A DNA stretch of 32,308 nucleotides from Psychrobacter glacincola (GCF_904846215.1 NZ_CAJGZK010000026.1:1-32308), one strand, 5' to 3'. Positions 1-9,582 are shown, counted from the first letter of the stretch. Numbers and translations: made by a program. Notes: generated by a model from the sequence alone, not told the origin.

Positions 1-54
1 CTTTAAACTGGAACTGTGACAGTCGGGGCAACTGATATCTATTTGTGTCTTCAT
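1..54 (-). CDS. IS1-family transposase (InsA-like), N-terminus only
   Basis: Eighteen codons read from an ATG at 54 to the window edge (MKTQIDISCPDCHSSSLK). The C-x2-C pair at residues 9 and 12 is the start of the zinc-finger DNA-binding domain typical of IS1-family InsA proteins. The rest of the gene lies beyond the left edge, so intactness of the transposase, and any frameshift, cannot be judged. It reads away from the capsule genes. Confidence 0.75.
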   Translation of the reverse strand, partial: MKTQIDISCPDCHSSSLK

Positions 55-89
55 AACCTCAAATATATCATCTTGCTTTGGCTGTCACC
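1..89 (-). mobile_element. IS1-family insertion sequence, terminal fragment
   Basis: The reverse strand begins at 89 with GGTGACAGCC, like the GGTGATGCTGCC end of IS1. About 35 bases later comes a leader containing TTTGAGGT and then an ATG at 54, the same layout as the insA end of IS1. Wza coding sequence begins immediately after base 89, so this is the junction of an insertion into wza. IS1 elements usually leave a target duplication of about 8-9 bp; the candidate here is the stretch from base 90, whose partner would lie outside the window. Family assignment rests on the terminus and the transposase N-terminus only. Confidence 0.8.
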
Positions 90-470
90 CTCCTTTATTT
101 CCTCAGCATACTTTCTGATACACCACCCAATAAAGTATATGTTTTAGGTGAGTTTGGAAGAGTAGCGCCTGTTCCTATCCTTGAGCAAGGGTTAAGCTTG
201 GCTCAGGTTTTAGGAGAGTCTGCAGGACTAAATTCCAATACGGCTAACGCTGCCAAAATATATGTTGTGCGTGATAATCCTGGCTATGCGTATACCAATA
301 TTTATTACGTTGATATGCAGTCGATTACTAGCTTTCCTCTAGCCAATCGATTTAAGATGCAACCAAACGATATCGTCTATGTTGATCCTACTGGCTTAAC
401 TCGTTGGAATCGTGTGATCAGCTCTTTATTACCTTCAACGTCCGCGATTAGAAGTATCTCAAGTTTGTAG
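90..470 (+). pseudogene. wza: wza, 3' fragment (outer-membrane polysaccharide export protein) cut by an IS1-family element
   Basis: Wza is the outer-membrane lipoprotein channel through which capsule leaves the cell. Only about 126 C-terminal residues are here, against roughly 350-400 for a full protein. The fragment holds the last export-domain segment (KVYVLGEFG, then a run ending QPNDIVYVDPTG) and the final amphipathic helix (LTRWNRVISSLLPS), which in E. coli Wza forms the helical outer-membrane barrel. There is no signal peptide or lipobox. The frame is open back to a TTG at 78, but that lies in the IS terminus and is not a credible native start. The upstream half is presumably on the far side of the IS, outside the window. 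Unless another wza exists, export through this system should be impaired. wzb follows 24 bp later. Confidence 0.85.
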
Positions 471-494
471 TTGTCTGATTAACAGGTATCCATT

Positions 495-926
495 ATGGCG
501 TTTGATAATATTTTAGTCGTTTGCGTGGGCAATATTTGTCGTAGTCCTATAGCAGAGGCGCTGCTTAAAAAACAGTACCCAAGTAAGCACATCGAATCTG
601 CAGGTCTTTCGGCACTAGCTGGTAACTCGGTTGATCCTAAGTCACAAGAGGTCATGAAACCATATCACGTAGATATGTCTGATCATATTGCCAGGCAGAT
701 AGATGAAAAATTAGTCATGAGAGCTGATTTGATACTAACGATGTCAGACACCCAAACCAAGTGGATTGAAGAGCGCTGGCCACATTGCCGAGGCAAAACT
801 TTTAGGATTGGGCATTGGAATGATAAAGATATAGCAGACCCATATCAGTACGATATTGCATTATTTGAAGTGGCAAGACAAGATATTGTAGAAAGTCTTA
901 AGCCATGGGATAAAAAAATTAGTTAA
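495..926 (+). CDS. wzb: Wzb, low-molecular-weight protein tyrosine phosphatase
   Basis: 143 aa, normal for the family. Wzb dephosphorylates the tyrosine-rich tail of its partner kinase Wzc; cycling between the two states is needed for high-molecular-weight capsule assembly. The P-loop C-x5-R-S is at residues 10-17 (CVGNICRS), with Cys10 as nucleophile and Arg16 binding phosphate. The general-acid Asp is Asp115 in the DPY motif. It is cytoplasmic, with no signal or membrane segment. It lies between the wza fragment and wzc (31 bp gap), the usual wza-wzb-wzc order, so it is probably co-transcribed with wzc. The IS1 element in wza may have separated it from its native promoter. Confidence 0.95.
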   Translation: MAFDNILVVCVGNICRSPIAEALLKKQYPSKHIESAGLSALAGNSVDPKSQEVMKPYHVDMSDHIARQIDEKLVMRADLILTMSDTQTKWIEERWPHCRGKTFRIGHWNDKDIADPYQYDIALFEVARQDIVESLKPWDKKIS

Positions 927-957
927 ATGACTAACATTAAGTGATGAATAAACAGTT

Positions 958-3210
958 ATGAATACAGATTCTAAAGCGATATCGAACCCTGCAACTAAAA
1001 AAGACAACGATGAGATCAATTTATTGGCTCTAATGCTTGTCTTATTACGTGGCTGGAAAATTATAATATTTTTTGCTCTCCTAGGTTTGCTAGTAGGAGT
1101 GCTATACGGTCGCTACGTCAATCCTATATATAAGGCTGATGCATTACTACAAGTTGAGGAAAACTCTCAAGGTATCTCAGCACTTGGTGATGATATATCA
1201 GGTTTGGTTGGGTCAAATGCTAGTAAGGCTGAGACTGAAGCCGAACTTATTAGATCGCGTATGATTTTAAAGCCAGTAGTCGATTCCCTCAATTTGCGTA
1301 TCAGAATAACTGACCCTGCTATCGGGTATATTAGTAGAATACAAAGTAATCGTACTGACACGCAGAGAAATACAGCTGAAGGAGTATCTCTTAGAACTGA
1401 AGATGGTCAAGTGCAAGTTAGTCAGTTTGATGTCTCGCAAGGGTATTTGAATAAGTCTTTTACGTTGACTAGATCTGAGTCAGGTTTCGTTCTTAGCAAT
1501 GGCTTTGATGAATTCAAAGGGCAATTGAATAGCGCCTACCAATTCAAGGGTACGGATGGTCAGATACACATTACTGTAATTGATCTACCCACTGCACATC
1601 CTGTTAGAATATCTAAACAGTCGCTGCAGCGTACTACAGATGCCATCAATGGCTCGTTATCTGTAGTAGAAAGAGGTCAGCAAACTGGTATTATTCAACT
1701 GTCTATGACTGGTTCAGACCAGCAGCAAATAACTACAATTTTGAGACAAATCGTAGTTTCTTATGTGGATCAAAACCAATCTCGTGGATCTGAAGAGACA
1801 ACTAAAACTCTTGCTTTCATGGAAACGCAAATTCCACTACTTAGACAGAAACTAGAAGAGTCTGAAGCATTGTTCAACGATTTTCGCGAGAAAAATGGTA
1901 CGATTGATGTCACACAAGAAGCGCAGATACTTTTGGCAGAAAATTCACGTATTGATGCGCAGCTTAATGATTTAAGACTTAAAAAAGCAGAGCTAACTAC
2001 ATATTATACTGAAGAACATCCATTAGTTATTCAAATTAATGAGCAGCTCGCTGTTTTAAACAATAGACAGCAAGAGATAGATAACACCATAGCTGGATTA
2101 CCTGAGATTCAAAGAGAGTTTTTGGGATTATCACAAGATAATGAAATTAATAGAGAGATTTATTTAACTTTGCTTAAAAATTACGAGCAGTTAAAAATAG
2201 TAAAATCTGGACAAATTGGCTATGCTCGCATAATTGATTTACCAATTAGTACTTTTAAGGTTATCGCCCCCAAAAAGTCAATAATTTGGTTACTAGCAAT
2301 TTTGTTAGGTACATTATTGGGCTCAGTATTAGTATTGATAAGAAGTTTATTGATAAGTGTAGTTAAAGATCCTGAACAGCTTGAAATTAAAACTGGTGTT
2401 CCTGTTATTGCTACTATTCCTCGCTCACAATTGCTGACCCGCTTAGGTAAAAACAACAAATCATCTAACCGTCTTTTGGCTTATGCGGATAACACCAGTC
2501 TAAGTTATGAAGCAATTAAAAGTCTCAGAACGAATCTTATTTTCAATATGCCTGAAGTAGGTAAAAGAGCTAAAGTGATTGTAATTACTGGTGAAAGTCC
2601 AGGTGTAGGGAAGTCTTTTATATCTTCCAACTTATCTGAAGTATTTGCACAACTTAACAAGAAAATACTAATTATTGATGCTGACATGCGATTGGGAGTG
2701 TTGCATAAAATATTCAAAATGCCTCAAGATAATGGACTAGGTGATTATTTAACGCAACCAAGTAGTAGCCTACCTATCAAATCTCTTTCGCAACAAGAAG
2801 AAGAAGGTATGTTACCTCACAGTAATATTTCTAAATTCACGTATCCGACAGATATGGATAATATCGATTTTATTCCACGTGGTAAGAATCCCAATAATCC
2901 AGCATCGCTATTATCTAGTGATCAATTCAGTAATATGATGAAAGAACTAAGTGCCCATTACGACTATATTATTATTGACACTCCTCCAGTACTAGCTGCT
3001 TCAGATGCTGTTATTGTTTCCCAGTATGCTGATAAAGTATTAATGGTTACACGCTATGATAAATCTATTGAAGGTCAAGTTGCCTACGCTGTCAAACAAA
3101 TGAATAAAGTCAATATTCAAGTTGACGGAATCATCATTAATGATGTCAAGCAAGGATTGATGAGTAAATATAGCTATAATTACAACTATGCTTATGGCAA
3201 TAAAAATTAG
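958..3210 (+). CDS. wzc: Wzc, polysaccharide co-polymerase and autophosphorylating tyrosine kinase
   Basis: 750 aa inner-membrane protein that sets chain length and couples polymerisation to export through Wza. Order: cytoplasmic N-terminus, TM1 about 33-50, large periplasmic domain with a coiled-coil stretch about 290-400, TM2 about 442-461, cytoplasmic BY-kinase domain. Walker A is GESPGVGKS at 545-553 (Lys552), Walker A' IIDADMR at 572-578, Walker B IIIDTPP around Asp674. The tail has alternating tyrosines at 738, 740, 742, 744 and 746, the autophosphorylation cluster that Wzb acts on. All key motifs are intact, so the gene looks functional even though wza upstream is disrupted. Confidence 0.96.
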   Translation: MNTDSKAISNPATKKDNDEINLLALMLVLLRGWKIIIFFALLGLLVGVLYGRYVNPIYKADALLQVEENSQGISALGDDISGLVGSNASKAETEAELIRSRMILKPVVDSLNLRIRITDPAIGYISRIQSNRTDTQRNTAEGVSLRTEDGQVQVSQFDVSQGYLNKSFTLTRSESGFVLSNGFDEFKGQLNSAYQFKGTDGQIHITVIDLPTAHPVRISKQSLQRTTDAINGSLSVVERGQQTGIIQLSMTGSDQQQITTILRQIVVSYVDQNQSRGSEETTKTLAFMETQIPLLRQKLEESEALFNDFREKNGTIDVTQEAQILLAENSRIDAQLNDLRLKKAELTTYYTEEHPLVIQINEQLAVLNNRQQEIDNTIAGLPEIQREFLGLSQDNEINREIYLTLLKNYEQLKIVKSGQIGYARIIDLPISTFKVIAPKKSIIWLLAILLGTLLGSVLVLIRSLLISVVKDPEQLEIKTGVPVIATIPRSQLLTRLGKNNKSSNRLLAYADNTSLSYEAIKSLRTNLIFNMPEVGKRAKVIVITGESPGVGKSFISSNLSEVFAQLNKKILIIDADMRLGVLHKIFKMPQDNGLGDYLTQPSSSLPIKSLSQQEEEGMLPHSNISKFTYPTDMDNIDFIPRGKNPNNPASLLSSDQFSNMMKELSAHYDYIIIDTPPVLAASDAVIVSQYADKVLMVTRYDKSIEGQVAYAVKQMNKVNIQVDGIIINDVKQGLMSKYSYNYNYAYGNKN

Positions 3211-3274
3211 CTAATGTTCGCCTGTTACTACCTCATAATCACTGATTAGCAGTTGACTAAAATAGTTGTTTTCC

Positions 3275-5293
3275 ATGTCTCTAAAATTATCGTCTAGCAA
3301 GCCTGAGCAGCCATCTATTAGCAATAGTTGGTCGCAGCGTATTGCTGAGTATTTATTATCATTCCCTCGCAGTGGCAAGCGAGCTATCTTGCTGATGGCT
3401 GACTTTATAATGTCAGTAGTCTGTTTGTACTTTGCCATTGCTGTGCGATATGGATATATAGGCAACCATATTGACTTAATAGCATTAGGCTTATATGCAC
3501 TAGTACCAGTAATAGGGCTGTATTTAATTGGTTTTTATAAAGGCGTTGCTCGTAGTTTTTTCGATGCGATGATGGGTAGGGTTTTACAGCTGTTTTTTAT
3601 ATTGATTATCATTGCTCAGGTCTTACTTAATTTTCAACTGGTACCTACTGTTCCGCGGGCTGTACCAATATTATTTCTATTTCTATTCTTTATTTGGCTG
3701 TGGAACAGTCGTCTGACTATCAGAGAATTATTGGCACGTTGGCAAGGCCAACGTCATTCACGTCGAGACAATAATGAATATGATAATGTATTGATTTATG
3801 GCGCTGGCGAAGCAGGTAGAGAGCTACTTAAAGGCCTGAAGAACTCCCATAAGTACAATGTAGTGGCTTTTATCGACGATGATATTCAGCTAAAAGGTGC
3901 TTACTTACTTGGTAAGCGTATTTACGCTGCTAGCGAACTAATAACATTAGTCGCCAAACTTGATATTGCTCAAGTATTCTTGGCGATACCATCAATCAGT
4001 CGCGCGCGCAAAAGACAAATTATTAACGAATTATCTTATATTTCTATAAAGATAAAAGAGCTGCCAAGCTTAGAAGAAATCGCTGATGAAAAAGTTACAG
4101 TTAGTAGCATGCATAAAATCGATATTTTAGATGTATTAGACCGTCAGACTGTCGAGCCAGACGCGATACTTTTGCAAAAAAATATTAGTGATAAGTTTGT
4201 ATTGGTTACCGGTGCAGGGGGCTCTATTGGTAGTGAGTTATGTCGACAGATCATCAAGAATAAACCTAAATATTTAGTCCTGTTTGAGCTATCTGAGTAT
4301 GCGCTTTATAGTATTCATCAAGAGTTAATAGCTAAAGTAGCTAGTAAAGATATCTATCAAGGCATCGAAATTATTGCAGTGATTGGCAATGTGACCAATC
4401 AAGGTCATCTATTACGGATACTTAAACGCTATCAGATTCAAACAGTGTATCATGCCGCTGCATATAAGCACGTACCCATTGTTGAGAACAATCCCTTTGA
4501 AGGGGTTATTAATAATAGCAAAGGTACTTACCATTGTGTGCGTGCGGCCATTGAAGCAAAGGTTGAAACTTTTGTTTTAATCTCTACTGATAAGGCTGTA
4601 AGACCTACTAACGTAATGGGCGCGTCCAAGCGTCTAGCAGAGTTAGTTTGTCAAGGTCTAAGTCAGGATAGTGCCAATCAGCATACTTGTATCAGTATGG
4701 TGCGCTTTGGCAATGTGCTTGGCTCGTCAGGTTCAGTAGTACCGCTATTCACTAAGCAAATCGAACAAGGGCATCCTATTACCGTTACCCATCCTGATGT
4801 CACTCGCTACTTTATGACCATTCCCGAAGCAGCCAATTTAGTGATTCAAGCTGGCGCTATGGCGACTGGTGGTGAAGTATTCGTATTAGATATGGGTGCT
4901 CCAGTAAAGATTGTCGATTTAGCTAAGCGTATGATTCACTTAAGTGGCTTTGAAGTAAAAGATGAAGCCCATCCCTACGGTGATATAGAGATATTGTTTA
5001 CCGGATTGCGACCTGGCGAAAAGCTTTATGAAGAGCTGATTATCGGTGAGGATAATGTTGAGGCTACCCATCATCCACTGATTATGCAAGCGCTAGAACA
5101 CAGTTTTCCACTTGCAGACATTACGCATACTTTAGATGAGCTGGATGTTAGAGCCCAGAATTTTGATATTGCTTGGCTCAAGCAAAGATTTAAGCACTTT
5201 GTAGCTGGTTATCAGGAGGGTACGCCTGCTGAGTCAGCTACTATCAAAAAAAATACAATATTGACAATTAATAAAATCAAAGAAGAGAGCTGA
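3275..5293 (+). CDS. pglF: Membrane-bound nucleoside-diphosphate-sugar 4,6-dehydratase (PglF/WeeK/Gdr/CapD type)
   Basis: 672 aa. Predicted to convert UDP-GlcNAc to UDP-4-keto-6-deoxy-GlcNAc, first step to UDP-QuiNAc4NAc. The N-terminus has four hydrophobic segments (about residues 40-150), then a small Rossmann domain with GAGEAG at 176-181, then the catalytic SDR domain with G-x2-G-x2-G at 313-319. The catalytic set matches the PglF class: Thr438-Asp439-Lys440, then Met448 and Lys452 (M-x3-K in place of the usual Y-x3-K). I place the start at ATG 3275; a TTG at 3266 is in frame but neither has a clear ribosome site. Its partner enzymes (aminotransferase, acetyltransferase, phosphosugar transferase) lie 22 kb away at 27775-30329, which fits the weeH-K arrangement known in Acinetobacter. 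Confidence 0.92.
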   Translation: MSLKLSSSKPEQPSISNSWSQRIAEYLLSFPRSGKRAILLMADFIMSVVCLYFAIAVRYGYIGNHIDLIALGLYALVPVIGLYLIGFYKGVARSFFDAMMGRVLQLFFILIIIAQVLLNFQLVPTVPRAVPILFLFLFFIWLWNSRLTIRELLARWQGQRHSRRDNNEYDNVLIYGAGEAGRELLKGLKNSHKYNVVAFIDDDIQLKGAYLLGKRIYAASELITLVAKLDIAQVFLAIPSISRARKRQIINELSYISIKIKELPSLEEIADEKVTVSSMHKIDILDVLDRQTVEPDAILLQKNISDKFVLVTGAGGSIGSELCRQIIKNKPKYLVLFELSEYALYSIHQELIAKVASKDIYQGIEIIAVIGNVTNQGHLLRILKRYQIQTVYHAAAYKHVPIVENNPFEGVINNSKGTYHCVRAAIEAKVETFVLISTDKAVRPTNVMGASKRLAELVCQGLSQDSANQHTCISMVRFGNVLGSSGSVVPLFTKQIEQGHPITVTHPDVTRYFMTIPEAANLVIQAGAMATGGEVFVLDMGAPVKIVDLAKRMIHLSGFEVKDEAHPYGDIEILFTGLRPGEKLYEELIIGEDNVEATHHPLIMQALEHSFPLADITHTLDELDVRAQNFDIAWLKQRFKHFVAGYQEGTPAESATIKKNTILTINKIKEES

Positions 5294-5302
5294 TAAAACG
5301 TT

Positions 5303-6580
5303 ATGATAAATATTGAAGGTATAAAGATAGCGGTAATTGGTCTTGGTTATGTGGGATTACCACTAGCGGTTGAGTTTGGCAAAAAATTATCTGTTATAGG
5401 TTTCGATATTAATACCAATCGGATTGATGAGCTTATATCAGGTGCTGACCATACCTTAGAAGTTAGTAGTGATGAGCTATCCGAGGCAGAGTACTTGAGC
5501 TACAGTTCAAATATACAGGAACTCAATGACTGCAACTTTTTTATTGTTACAGTACCTACGCCTATTGACGACTATAAACAGCCTGATTTGACTCCACTAA
5601 TTAAGGCCTCAGAGGCTATCGGGAGTATTCTCAAGTGCGATGACATCGTCGTTTATGAGTCTACTGTCTATCCAGGTGCTACTGAAGAGGTCTGTATTCC
5701 AGTATTAGAGGCCAATTCTAAACTGGTTTTTAACAAAGACTTCTATGCCGGTTATAGCCCTGAACGTATTAACCCGGGCGATAAGGAGCATCGCGTTACC
5801 AATATCTTAAAAGTAACAGCAGGCTCTACACCAGAAGTCGCTGACTTCGTGGATACAGTTTATAACTTAATCATTACTGCTGGTACCCATAAAGCGCCTA
5901 GTATTAAAGTCGCAGAAGCGGCAAAAGTTATTGAAAATACGCAACGCGATGTCAATATCGCACTTATCAATGAACTAGCGGTTATATTTAATAAGATGAA
6001 TATTGATACTGAAGCGGTGCTAGAGGCAGCAGGAACGAAATGGAACTTTTTGCCATTTCGTCCGGGGCTAGTCGGCGGTCACTGCATCGGAGTTGACCCT
6101 TACTACTTGACTCACAAAGCCCAAGCTATAGGCTATAATCCTGAAATTATATTAGCAGGACGTCGTTTAAACGATAGTATGGGCAAGTACGTAGTTACGC
6201 AATTAGTGAAGACTATGATCAAAAAGCGTATCCATGTCGAAGGGGCAAAAGTATTAATATTAGGACTTAGCTTTAAAGAAAACTGTCCTGATGTACGTAA
6301 TACTAAAGTTATCGATATAGTCCATGGGTTGCAAGAATATAATATCGAGGTTGATGTCTATGATCCTTGGGTAGATATAACAGCTGCTCAACGTGAATAT
6401 GGTTTTACTCCTATTGATGAGCCAAAAGCTAATCATTATGATGCCATCATCTTAGCAGTAGCTCATCAACAGTTTATTCAAATGGGTATAGATAACATTC
6501 GTACTTTAGGTAAAGACGATCATGTGCTCTATGATCTTAAATATATCTTTAATAAAGAAGATACTGATATCCGCTTGTAA
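5303..6580 (+). CDS. tviB: UDP-N-acetylglucosamine 6-dehydrogenase (TviB/WbpO type)
   Basis: 425 aa. An NAD-dependent four-electron oxidation at C6 of a UDP-HexNAc, giving the uronic acid; the next gene epimerises at C4, so the pair supplies UDP-GalNAcA. The N-terminal NAD site is GLGYVG at 13-18. The catalytic cysteine is Cys261 in the GGHCIGVDP motif. The C-terminal UDP-binding domain has the family segment [14 protein letters not shown]. It starts 9 bp after pglF and is followed 23 bp later by tviC. The Acinetobacter name would be gna. Whether UDP-GlcNAc or UDP-GalNAc is the true substrate cannot be told from sequence alone. Confidence 0.92.
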   Translation: MINIEGIKIAVIGLGYVGLPLAVEFGKKLSVIGFDINTNRIDELISGADHTLEVSSDELSEAEYLSYSSNIQELNDCNFFIVTVPTPIDDYKQPDLTPLIKASEAIGSILKCDDIVVYESTVYPGATEEVCIPVLEANSKLVFNKDFYAGYSPERINPGDKEHRVTNILKVTAGSTPEVADFVDTVYNLIITAGTHKAPSIKVAEAAKVIENTQRDVNIALINELAVIFNKMNIDTEAVLEAAGTKWNFLPFRPGLVGGHCIGVDPYYLTHKAQAIGYNPEIILAGRRLNDSMGKYVVTQLVKTMIKKRIHVEGAKVLILGLSFKENCPDVRNTKVIDIVHGLQEYNIEVDVYDPWVDITAAQREYGFTPIDEPKANHYDAIILAVAHQQFIQMGIDNIRTLGKDDHVLYDLKYIFNKEDTDIRL

Positions 6581-6603
6581 CGGTATTAATGATAAGAGAA
6601 ATA

Positions 6604-7629
6604 ATGATGACCCAATATGGAAAAGTAAAGCAATTGCTCATTAACGAACCAAAAATTTGGCTTGTGACTGGAGTAGCAGGATTTATAGGTTCTAACTTAC
6701 TGGAAACCTTATTGTTACTCAATCAAAAAGTAGTTGGTTTAGATAATTTTGCTACTGGTTTTCAGCACAATTTAGATGAGGTGCAAGGGCTAGTCAGTAC
6801 TGAGCAGTGGGAAAGGTTTAAATTTGTAGAAGGGGATATCCGTCAGTTGGCTGACTGTAAGATCGCTTGTCAGGGCGTAGATTATGTTCTGCATCAAGCT
6901 GCATTAGGCTCAGTGCCACGCTCTATCGCTGACCCTATTGCCACAAATCATACCAATATCTCTGGCTTCTTGAATATGCTAGTGGCTGCACGTGATGCTA
7001 AGGTTGCAAGCTTTACTTATGCTGCAAGTAGTTCAACTTATGGGGATCATCCAGCGCTACCAAAAGTTGAGGATGCCATCGGTAAACCCTTATCGCCGTA
7101 TGCGGTTACTAAGTACGTAAATGAACTTTATGCAGATGTATTTGCTCGTACCTACGACTTTAACACTATAGGTCTACGTTATTTTAATATCTTTGGTAAA
7201 CGTCAAACCCCTGATGGTGCTTATGCAGCAGTGATTCCGAAGTGGACGGCAGCGATGATAGCTGGTGATGAGGTCTATATCAATGGCGATGGTGATACCA
7301 GTCGCGACTTCAACTTCATTGAGAATGCAATACAAGCTAATATTTTAGCGGCAACCGCAAATAGCAATGCTAAAAATCAAGTATACAACGTGGCAGTTGG
7401 CGGCCGTACTACACTAAATACTCTATTTAAAGCGCTACAAGAAAACCTGATAACAAATGGTATTGACTATAATCAAGTGCCAGTTTATCGGAATTTTAGA
7501 GAAGGTGATGTACGTCACAGCCAAGCAGATATTAGCAAAATCCAAACAAGACTTGGTTACGATCCACAATTTAATATCATTCAAGGAATAGGAAAAGCAA
7601 TGCCTTGGTATGTTAAGTCTTTAAACTAA
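6604..7629 (+). CDS. tviC: UDP-N-acetylhexosamine(uronate) 4-epimerase (TviC/WbpP type)
   Basis: 341 aa SDR enzyme, very close by eye to Pseudomonas WbpP over its whole length. It interconverts UDP-GlcNAc(A) and UDP-GalNAc(A) through NAD-dependent C4 epimerisation. The nucleotide-binding motif GVAGFIG is near the N-terminus; the catalytic Tyr166-x3-Lys170 lies in SPYAVTK, with a Ser/Thr-rich [10 protein letters not shown] segment before it. I chose ATG 6604 because AAGAGA lies a few bases upstream and the N-terminus (MMTQY) lines up with that of WbpP; an in-frame ATG at 6589 lacks a ribosome site. Works with tviB to give UDP-GalNAcA. Confidence 0.93.
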   Translation: MMTQYGKVKQLLINEPKIWLVTGVAGFIGSNLLETLLLLNQKVVGLDNFATGFQHNLDEVQGLVSTEQWERFKFVEGDIRQLADCKIACQGVDYVLHQAALGSVPRSIADPIATNHTNISGFLNMLVAARDAKVASFTYAASSSTYGDHPALPKVEDAIGKPLSPYAVTKYVNELYADVFARTYDFNTIGLRYFNIFGKRQTPDGAYAAVIPKWTAAMIAGDEVYINGDGDTSRDFNFIENAIQANILAATANSNAKNQVYNVAVGGRTTLNTLFKALQENLITNGIDYNQVPVYRNFREGDVRHSQADISKIQTRLGYDPQFNIIQGIGKAMPWYVKSLN

Positions 7630-7647
7630 TTCTATAATGAGATTCGC

Positions 7648-9444
7648 ATGTTCAATATGATAAAGCAGCTTTTCTCATTGCTTTCAGATCAGCAAATCAA
7701 AAGCTTTTATAAATTGCAGATCCTTGTTATTGTTATGGCTTTTACTGAAATACTAGGCATCGCCTCTATAGCACCTTTTATGGCTTTAGTTGGCGATATT
7801 ACTATCTTAGAAAGAGGCGGTATTTTTACCAAGCTATATCAAGCATCTGGTCTAAGTAATCCTATCGATTTTTTATTTTATGCCGGTTTAGGAGTTCTTG
7901 CGGCTCTAGCGGTTTCTACCATAGTTTCTATGTACACAACTTGGAAATTAGCTCTTTATGGGTCTAGTGTTGGTACTGAAATTGCTGATCGCCTCTATAC
8001 TTATTATATGCATCAAGATTGGCAGTTTCATGCGAGTGGTAGTAGCGCTCAGCTTACCAAGCAAGTGTCTTCAGAAGCTATGCGTATAACTTCTGGAATA
8101 GTACAGCCTGTAATGCGGATGAATGCCAAAGTAGTGTTGGCTATATTTATATCAGTAGGTCTTTTAATTTATAATCCTTTAGTAGCGCTTGGTGGTTTAG
8201 TTGTTTTTATCTTAGCTTATTTTCTGCTATATCAGCTTGTTCGTAAAACATTAGTTAGAAATGGCTATAAATTATCACAAGTCGCTACTACTCGTTTTAG
8301 GCTGATGAATGAGGGGTTTGGTGGTATTAAGGATGTACTATTACTAGATCGTAGCTATGATTTTGTTAAACGTTTCGAAAATAGTGGTAAGGTTTTTGCC
8401 CGTGCTCAAAGCGTAAATATGTCTCTTACGCAAGTACCACGCTATTTTATGGAGTTAATAGCTTTCGGTACTATGATCGGACTGGTATTAATGTTGGTCA
8501 AGTTACATCAAGGTAATTTGGGCGCAGTATTACCAATCCTAGCGGTGTATGCCTTGGCTGCCTTTAAATTACTGCCAGCCTTACAACAGATTTATGGCTC
8601 CATAGCCCAAATTAAGGGAAGTTCAGCCGCGTTTGAATCGATCAAAAATGATTTGTTACAGTCTAGTAATAACAAAATTTTCAAAACGGAAGCAGTATCT
8701 GCACAGATAAAACTAGAGAAAAGTATCATATTAAAAGATATAAAGTTCAATTATCCTAACAAATCTCGACCAGCTGTAGATGGTGTAACTATGACCATTC
8801 CAGCTAATGGAGTAGTAGGTCTGGTTGGCTCTTCAGGTTCTGGTAAGTCGACTCTAATAGATCTTTTACTGGGCTTATTAGTTCCTCAACAAGGAAAGTT
8901 ATGCATAGATGATATTTGTATAACTGAGGATAATAAACGAGCTTGGCAAAATACCTTAGGCTTTGTACCACAAAGTATTTTTTTAAGTGAAGGGTCTATT
9001 GCTGAAAATATTGCCTTTGGTTTACCTGCTGCAGAGATTGATATACAGCAAGTCAACAAGGCTATAGAGCTTGCTCATTTGACAGAACTTATGAAACAAT
9101 TGCCTGAGGGTATGAATACTAAAGTAGGTGAGCGTGGCGTACAGCTTTCGGGTGGTCAGCGCCAACGAATAGGCATTGCACGAGCTTTATATCATGAAGC
9201 AGATGTTTTAGTATTCGATGAAGCAACTAGTGCGTTAGATGGTATTACCGAAAAAATAGTTATGGATGCCATCCACGAATTTAGTGGCAAAAAAACTATA
9301 ATCATGATTGCGCATCGCCTAAAGACAGTACAGAAGTGCGATATTATCTATTTTATGGCGCAAGGCAAAATAATAGATTCAGGTACTTATGAGCATCTAG
9401 TTGAAAATAACCCAGAGTTTAAAAAGATGGCAGATCATGCATAA
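7648..9444 (+). CDS. PglK-type ABC transporter, probable lipid-linked oligosaccharide flippase
   Basis: 598 aa half-transporter: six hydrophobic helices in the first ~330 residues, then an ATP-binding domain. Walker A is GSSGSGKST at 394-402 (Lys400), signature LSGGQ at 500-504, Walker B VLVFDEATS around Asp524-Glu525, H-loop His556. The membrane half resembles PglK/WlaB, which flips undecaprenyl-linked glycans in Campylobacter, rather than lipid A exporter MsbA. No Wzx-like protein with 12 or more helices occurs in the window, so this is the only candidate flippase for the capsule repeat unit. The role is inference from context; the ABC exporter identity is firm. Confidence 0.85.
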   Translation: MFNMIKQLFSLLSDQQIKSFYKLQILVIVMAFTEILGIASIAPFMALVGDITILERGGIFTKLYQASGLSNPIDFLFYAGLGVLAALAVSTIVSMYTTWKLALYGSSVGTEIADRLYTYYMHQDWQFHASGSSAQLTKQVSSEAMRITSGIVQPVMRMNAKVVLAIFISVGLLIYNPLVALGGLVVFILAYFLLYQLVRKTLVRNGYKLSQVATTRFRLMNEGFGGIKDVLLLDRSYDFVKRFENSGKVFARAQSVNMSLTQVPRYFMELIAFGTMIGLVLMLVKLHQGNLGAVLPILAVYALAAFKLLPALQQIYGSIAQIKGSSAAFESIKNDLLQSSNNKIFKTEAVSAQIKLEKSIILKDIKFNYPNKSRPAVDGVTMTIPANGVVGLVGSSGSGKSTLIDLLLGLLVPQQGKLCIDDICITEDNKRAWQNTLGFVPQSIFLSEGSIAENIAFGLPAAEIDIQQVNKAIELAHLTELMKQLPEGMNTKVGERGVQLSGGQRQRIGIARALYHEADVLVFDEATSALDGITEKIVMDAIHEFSGKKTIIMIAHRLKTVQKCDIIYFMAQGKIIDSGTYEHLVENNPEFKKMADHA

Positions 9445-9530
9445 TCAGATTGTATAAGCATTAACATACTGATATTGATTTTGTTAGATTAAAAAGTATT
9501 CCATAGTTTCATTATTTTCTGCTCACAGTT

Positions 9531-9560
9531 AAGTAGTTGAAAGTAGTTGAAAGTAGTTGC
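9531..9560 (+). repeat. Three tandem 10-bp repeats (AAGTAGTTGA)
   Basis: AAGTAGTTGA occurs three times head to tail, the third copy ending in C instead of A. The 10-bp period is close to one helical turn, so all copies face the same side of the DNA. They lie just upstream of a perfect TATAAT at 9577, in the gap between the ABC transporter and the first glycosyltransferase of the variable region. Confidence 0.9.
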
Positions 9561-9576
9561 AGCACTAATAACGTTT

Positions 9577-9582
9577 TATAAT
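9577..9582 (+). promoter_or_regulatory. Candidate -10 box (TATAAT) before the variable region
   Basis: A perfect TATAAT, 35 bp before the ATG at 9617. No good -35 hexamer sits at 16-18 bp; the nearest are TTGCAG (14 bp spacing) and TTGAAA copies inside the tandem repeats. This suggests an activator-assisted promoter if it is real. In AT-rich DNA a chance match is possible. Confidence 0.4.

Noticed and set aside
78..470. A 130-residue ORF starting with TTG at 78 as an intact gene
   Set aside because: The TTG lies in the IS1-family terminus, and the protein has only the C-terminal part of Wza with no signal peptide or lipobox. It is a gene fragment.
7648..9444. MsbA (lipid A exporter) or a type I secretion ATPase
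   Set aside because: The membrane half looks PglK-like, and no peptidase domain, HlyD partner or lipid A gene lies nearby.
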